Shown here piece after piece: positions 60,208-64,000 of a stretch of DNA of 64,000 nucleotides. Each line of letters opens with the position of its first letter. The stretch's first letter is position 1. Source of the stretch: Lingula anatina (taxonomy: Eukaryota; Brachiopoda; Lingulata; Lingulida; Lingulidae); the NCBI RefSeq assembly GCF_001039355.2, contig NW_019774247.1, forward strand, positions 204,968 through 268,967. Direction: 5' to 3'. The notes under the pieces are model-generated. The model ran no database searches. It was not told where the DNA came from and worked only from the letters and a program-made list of their open reading frames with translations. Position numbers and translations under genes: made by a program.

Positions 60208-60603
60208 TTTATTATTTCTTTGCTTACACGTTTACATAACACGTTTATGTTATCAATTACAAAAAGTGACCTGCACTTTGAATTTGGGCACGTCGCTCAA
60301 AAATCATACAGATAATACAATATGACACTAATAGAAGTGAAAACAAAATTGGATGCAAATTTTTAGGGATAACGAATCTTCAGCAAAGCAGGTATTAAAT
60401 GTTATCAGTCATGTTTCAAATTTCATGCTTAAAACAGACAAGTGAAAAAGGAAAAATGAGTGACTGGTTTCATTTAACCGTAGGACTTTGGTCTATCAGC
60501 TCCATTTTTCATACATCAAACACAAGTGACGTCATCAGCTCCGTGAAATGAACGCGAATTCAGTCAAGCAGATGTATCCAAAATGCCGTCGTGTGTGTAC
60601 AGC

Positions 60604-62374
60604 TTATGGCACTTGGGAATCTTCAGTGGTCTCATCTCCAGGAGACTGTGTGACGTCAGGGGACTCTGTGGTTGGCTCTGGACATTCAGCTGGCCTCAGT
60701 TCCGGTGTGGCACATTTGGCTTGCAGGAACTCGCAACTGCAATATATCATGGTATATAAGTAAAGGTATTCAATAGGGCCTACCCGTCATATCTTTCTTT
60801 GGAAAAACAAAATGAATTTTACTAAAAAATACCAGGAATTTGTTTTATAACCATACTCATATTGTCTAGGAATTTTTAAGCCAGCTTTCAAGCTCTGTAT
60901 TTCAATTGTTCTCTTTTACTGTCTAGATATTTTCACCAATCCATATCTCCGCTATCCTAAAAAGAGTTACTTAAAATGCGAAATTTTACTTGTCAATTAT
61001 TCCTTGTCAAATCAATGGCACGGTCAAGGTAGATTGGGGTATATTTTTTTTAATCATTATTATATTTTTTATTATTATTTAAAGGGTTTGGGGTTGGGCG
61101 AGTACTGGTTGATTTTCTGTATGTGACATCCCCTCCAAAAATGACTATAGAATAAGTGACTGCAAATACTTACATATTATTATAGACACCTCCCATGTTG
61201 TCACAAATCTTCCTGGCGGGAAGAGCAGGGTCGGAGCAGTCGGCATTCTTGATCAGAACACACAATTCCCTCTTGTTCGGGAAAAATGGTCTACGATCTG
61301 GCCGTCTGTCTGGGCGTTCCTCTCTAGCTAGGGGACTTCCATCAGCGTTGCAACGGAAAGGCTTTTCTGCAGACTCCGAAAGAGGGCAGTTCTTCTCAAG
61401 ATAGGCACAACTAAACAGAAAATTCAATGATTTATTGTTTAGTTTTTACATATATAAATATCTAACAAAACTTTCTGATGCTTATAGAATTAGTTGATAA
61501 AACTGCCATACAATCCGGCAGACGGCGTTATTTTGACTTCAGTAGTCTTCTGGACCTAACTACGGTCAATTATGATAACAAGTGTTTTTCTGGATTTTTC
61601 CTAAACCTTTACAATGGTAAACATGAAAGTACAATTCCGTCAACTTAAGAAGTATATAAATTGATACCTATGATGAATATAATTGAACCTACTAGTTTCT
61701 GTATTGTTCTCCGTTCTCGTCACATAGCTGTTTCTCTTTGAGCGCGCTACAATCCACTTCACCGACATTATCACAGTTGAGTTTAGGAAATCTTCCCGAT
61801 CCTCGTCCAAACCCACGTGGTCTGCCGTCACGTGGTTTGTTTGGCTTGGCGGCAGCGAGTGCGATAACTGAAATAGTTACCAAAAGCATAAAGAAAAATA
61901 AATGTATTTAATTCGAAATTTCACGAGACCCCCTTATATGTAGGCTTACTCCCTGTATTTTGCTTTGGATATCACTTTTGGATTTTACAAATCGACATTG
62001 CCACACGGGTACATTACAAACATTTTATAATACAAAATCACTGCATATAGAAGGGCCTGAAACGTACCCAAAAATAACCATTTCAAAAGTCCTTAGGCTT
62101 TTTATGGTATAGAATCCTATAGGCCTAAAGGGCTTCGCGTTTATCTGCATCTGTAACCTTATCAAAATACTTAACATCTTACCTAGATGCCAAATATTAG
62201 AAATATGCAAAATGGTAGCACATATTTCATCTGTCTATGATGATTAGAGTGTATTTGAACGTCAAACACCAGAAGAAGAGCATGTTACCACAAAGAACTA
62301 AATAGAAAGAATTAAAAAAAAGAAAGAATAAAAAACGTACCGCTGAAAACGGCTACAATGATCAGTACTCTCAT
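60604..62374 (-). CDS. Gene B3: secreted protein with two Kazal-like domains, 192 aa
   Basis: Exons 62374-62341, 61867-61693, 61410-61174 and 60736-60604, phases 1, 2, 2 as in B1; total 579 nt. The start is ATGAGAGTACTG (MRVLIIVAVFS) and the donor of exon 1 is GTACGT. All twelve cysteines are kept. The D/E linker of B1/B2 is replaced by SPLAREERPDRRPDRRPFF, so the linker charge is very different while the domains are conserved. The full Thr/Pro/Glu tail is present. AATAAA at 60213-60208. Confidence 0.84.
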
Positions 62375-62456
62375 CTTGTCGGTATGGAAACTAGCTTTCT
62401 AATATGATCGATGCTGGTATTCTTCTGCTCGTTTTCTCTTCTCCTTTCGTAAGTAC

Positions 62457-62485
62457 TGAATCGAAGTTTGAACCTGCTATTTATA
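62457..62485 (-). promoter_or_regulatory. B3 core promoter: TATA box and initiator
   Basis: TATAAATAG at 62485-62477 and TTCAGTA with its A at 62457, spacing 28 nt. TGACGTCA at 62600-62607 upstream. Confidence 0.7.
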
Positions 62486-62609
62486 CAAAAACTTGGGACA
62501 TATATTTAATGCCACATCCGGAATTGTTCGTAACCATTACAGATAAAATCAAATTTGCGTCCAAGCCAAGGGGGAGTGCTCGTCACGACACACGAGGAGT
62601 GACGTCAGC

Positions 62610-64000
62610 TAGGGAGAAGAAGATAGAGATCTTGCAACGATCAAAGAAACAAGGGGTGTTCCAGTTTGCAGAGTGGTTCCAAGTTTTTTGTATTTTGTCC
62701 ACATTGGATTGAAGACCGTACAAAGTTCCAATTCTCTTCTGAAATATAAAAAAAAATGACATTGGATTTTCAAATTTTTTGTAAAATTTTGTAGCTTTCA
62801 AACAATTTAAGAAACGATGCTTTAGGGATGGTTGACTACTGGACTCTTTCTCTCTTCTAATTTTATTTGTTTGCCTATGTGAGAAAGAGCTAACAAAAAT
62901 AATAAGAAATATAATCATATGTAACATCATTTTCCCGGACGGGGAGACTGTAGGTGATATACTGTATAAATAATGTGACCCACTAAAAGTCATAATTCGA
63001 ATTTTTTTCAATGCATATCTCTAAGAAAGAATGGTGCATGTGTCCGTACTGAAAGAAAATGGGGGTCGAGTAGCGGTGCACGGGGCAAGCTGATCGATGC
63101 TGAGGGTTTTATGCAGAAATCAAGATTTATACGAGTCGAGTAGTATAATGTAGCCTAGAAGTCAGAGAATGAATATTCAGCTGTGTTATATTATAATAAT
63201 AAATATTTTTCTAGATGCTCTGAGGGACAGCGGGATATTGGAGGTTAAAATAAATGTCAATTTTACCTACAAAGTAAAGAAAAATTACTTTATTCTTAAC
63301 TTAGGATTATTTGGTTAGATGGACTTAGTTTGAGTGTGTTTTGATGACTGTTTCTATACTATTTTGATTTTATTAACCCGTAGTCGCGCGTTCTTTTTCG
63401 CAAGCATCTCTTTGTACCTGCACAACTACTCTGGCGTACAGTGCATCCAATTTAGCGAGTTTCTTTACGTGATTCTTAAAAAAAAACAACAACAACTACA
63501 ACAACAAAAACAAAAACAGACTTTGATCAGCTAAACTACGTTGTGACACACAATTTTGCTATATGTGCCTTTTAGATGAATCAATTAATTACGATGACAG
63601 GCGACCGTTCAGTGATCCTGTGTTTCTCCGACACGAAAATCAGAACAAAAAATCTGGGTAAACCACGGTACAAATCGCAGCTTGTCATATTAATATTCAT
63701 TTATTGTCAAAGCACATGATTAAAGAACCGACTGTCATAGTTTTGTTTCAAGACTCGCGTGCAGGCTATCATCATTTATTGACCTCGGGCTTTCACGGCT
63801 CGTTGCGGATTGTTTTAGTCACAGTTCGCGTATTACAGGGGGCATCAAAAGTTCGTTTACCATAGTGAGGTAAATATATTCCCACATATAAGATCCATAT
63901 ACATATATTTACGTGGATCCAGGGGCAAGACCACCCTTCTTTTAATAGCAACAACCCCAAGCGATATTGTTTCCGCCAGTGTTTCATGACCCTAACTTTA
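62610..64000. other. Right-end intergenic region, no gene recognised
   Basis: Non-coding to the window edge. 63590-63990 matches 49105-49480 (for example CCTGTGTTTCTCCGACAC and GGGGGCATCAAAAGTT), a spacer repeat of the B cluster, so the cluster may continue beyond the window. Confidence 0.5.

Overview
Eukaryotic, AT-rich, intron-rich DNA full of microsatellites and short foldback transposons. It looks like a highly heterozygous marine invertebrate. A lophotrochozoan, possibly a mollusc, is my best guess, but nothing in the sequence proves the phylum. There are no bacterial-type operons, rRNA, tRNA or CRISPR arrays that I can see.

Left part (about 0.6-32.4 kb): a cluster of small two-exon genes (family A, eight copies as assembled, all readable as spliced genes). 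Exon 1 always encodes 39 residues, with a signal peptide starting MKVLIALVALVAVA. A phase-0 intron follows. Exon 2 encodes a V-x-G-Y-R-T-V repeat block and then a Gly/Tyr-rich tail ending in GYGKY or a similar end. They look like secreted structural (extracellular matrix, shell, cuticle or byssus type) proteins. A1-A3 are on the minus strand and A4-A8 on the plus strand. Each has a TATA box and an initiator at nearly fixed spacing, and most have a 3' UTR intron starting 10-11 nt after the stop codon.

The window has four single-N joints (10675, 18914, 25063, 52727), each flanked by repeated sequence. Their pattern says that A2/A3, A5/A7 and A6/A8 are probably alleles (unmerged haplotigs) rather than paralogs, so the real cluster probably has five genes.

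Middle (39.8-44.1 kb): a five-exon SLC7-type amino-acid transporter (786 aa) on the plus strand. About 6.7 kb without a recognisable gene precede it.

Right part (45-62.6 kb): a second cluster (family B) of four-exon genes. Each encodes a secreted protein with two Kazal-like six-cysteine domains joined by a variable linker. B1, B2 and B3 are on the minus strand and appear functional (192, 174 and 192 aa). B4 is an inverted pseudogene on the plus strand, and a 3'-end remnant lies at 51.4-51.8 kb. The tandem duplication that made the cluster also copied the last exon of the neighbouring transporter (50.8-51.0 kb).

The remaining DNA is non-coding and carries several transposon families that can be delimited by target-site duplications: TTAA (piggyBac-like), 5-bp (hAT-like), 9-bp (element with a minisatellite body), and foldback elements. 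How A and B proteins act together, if they do, cannot be read from the sequence; both are secreted.
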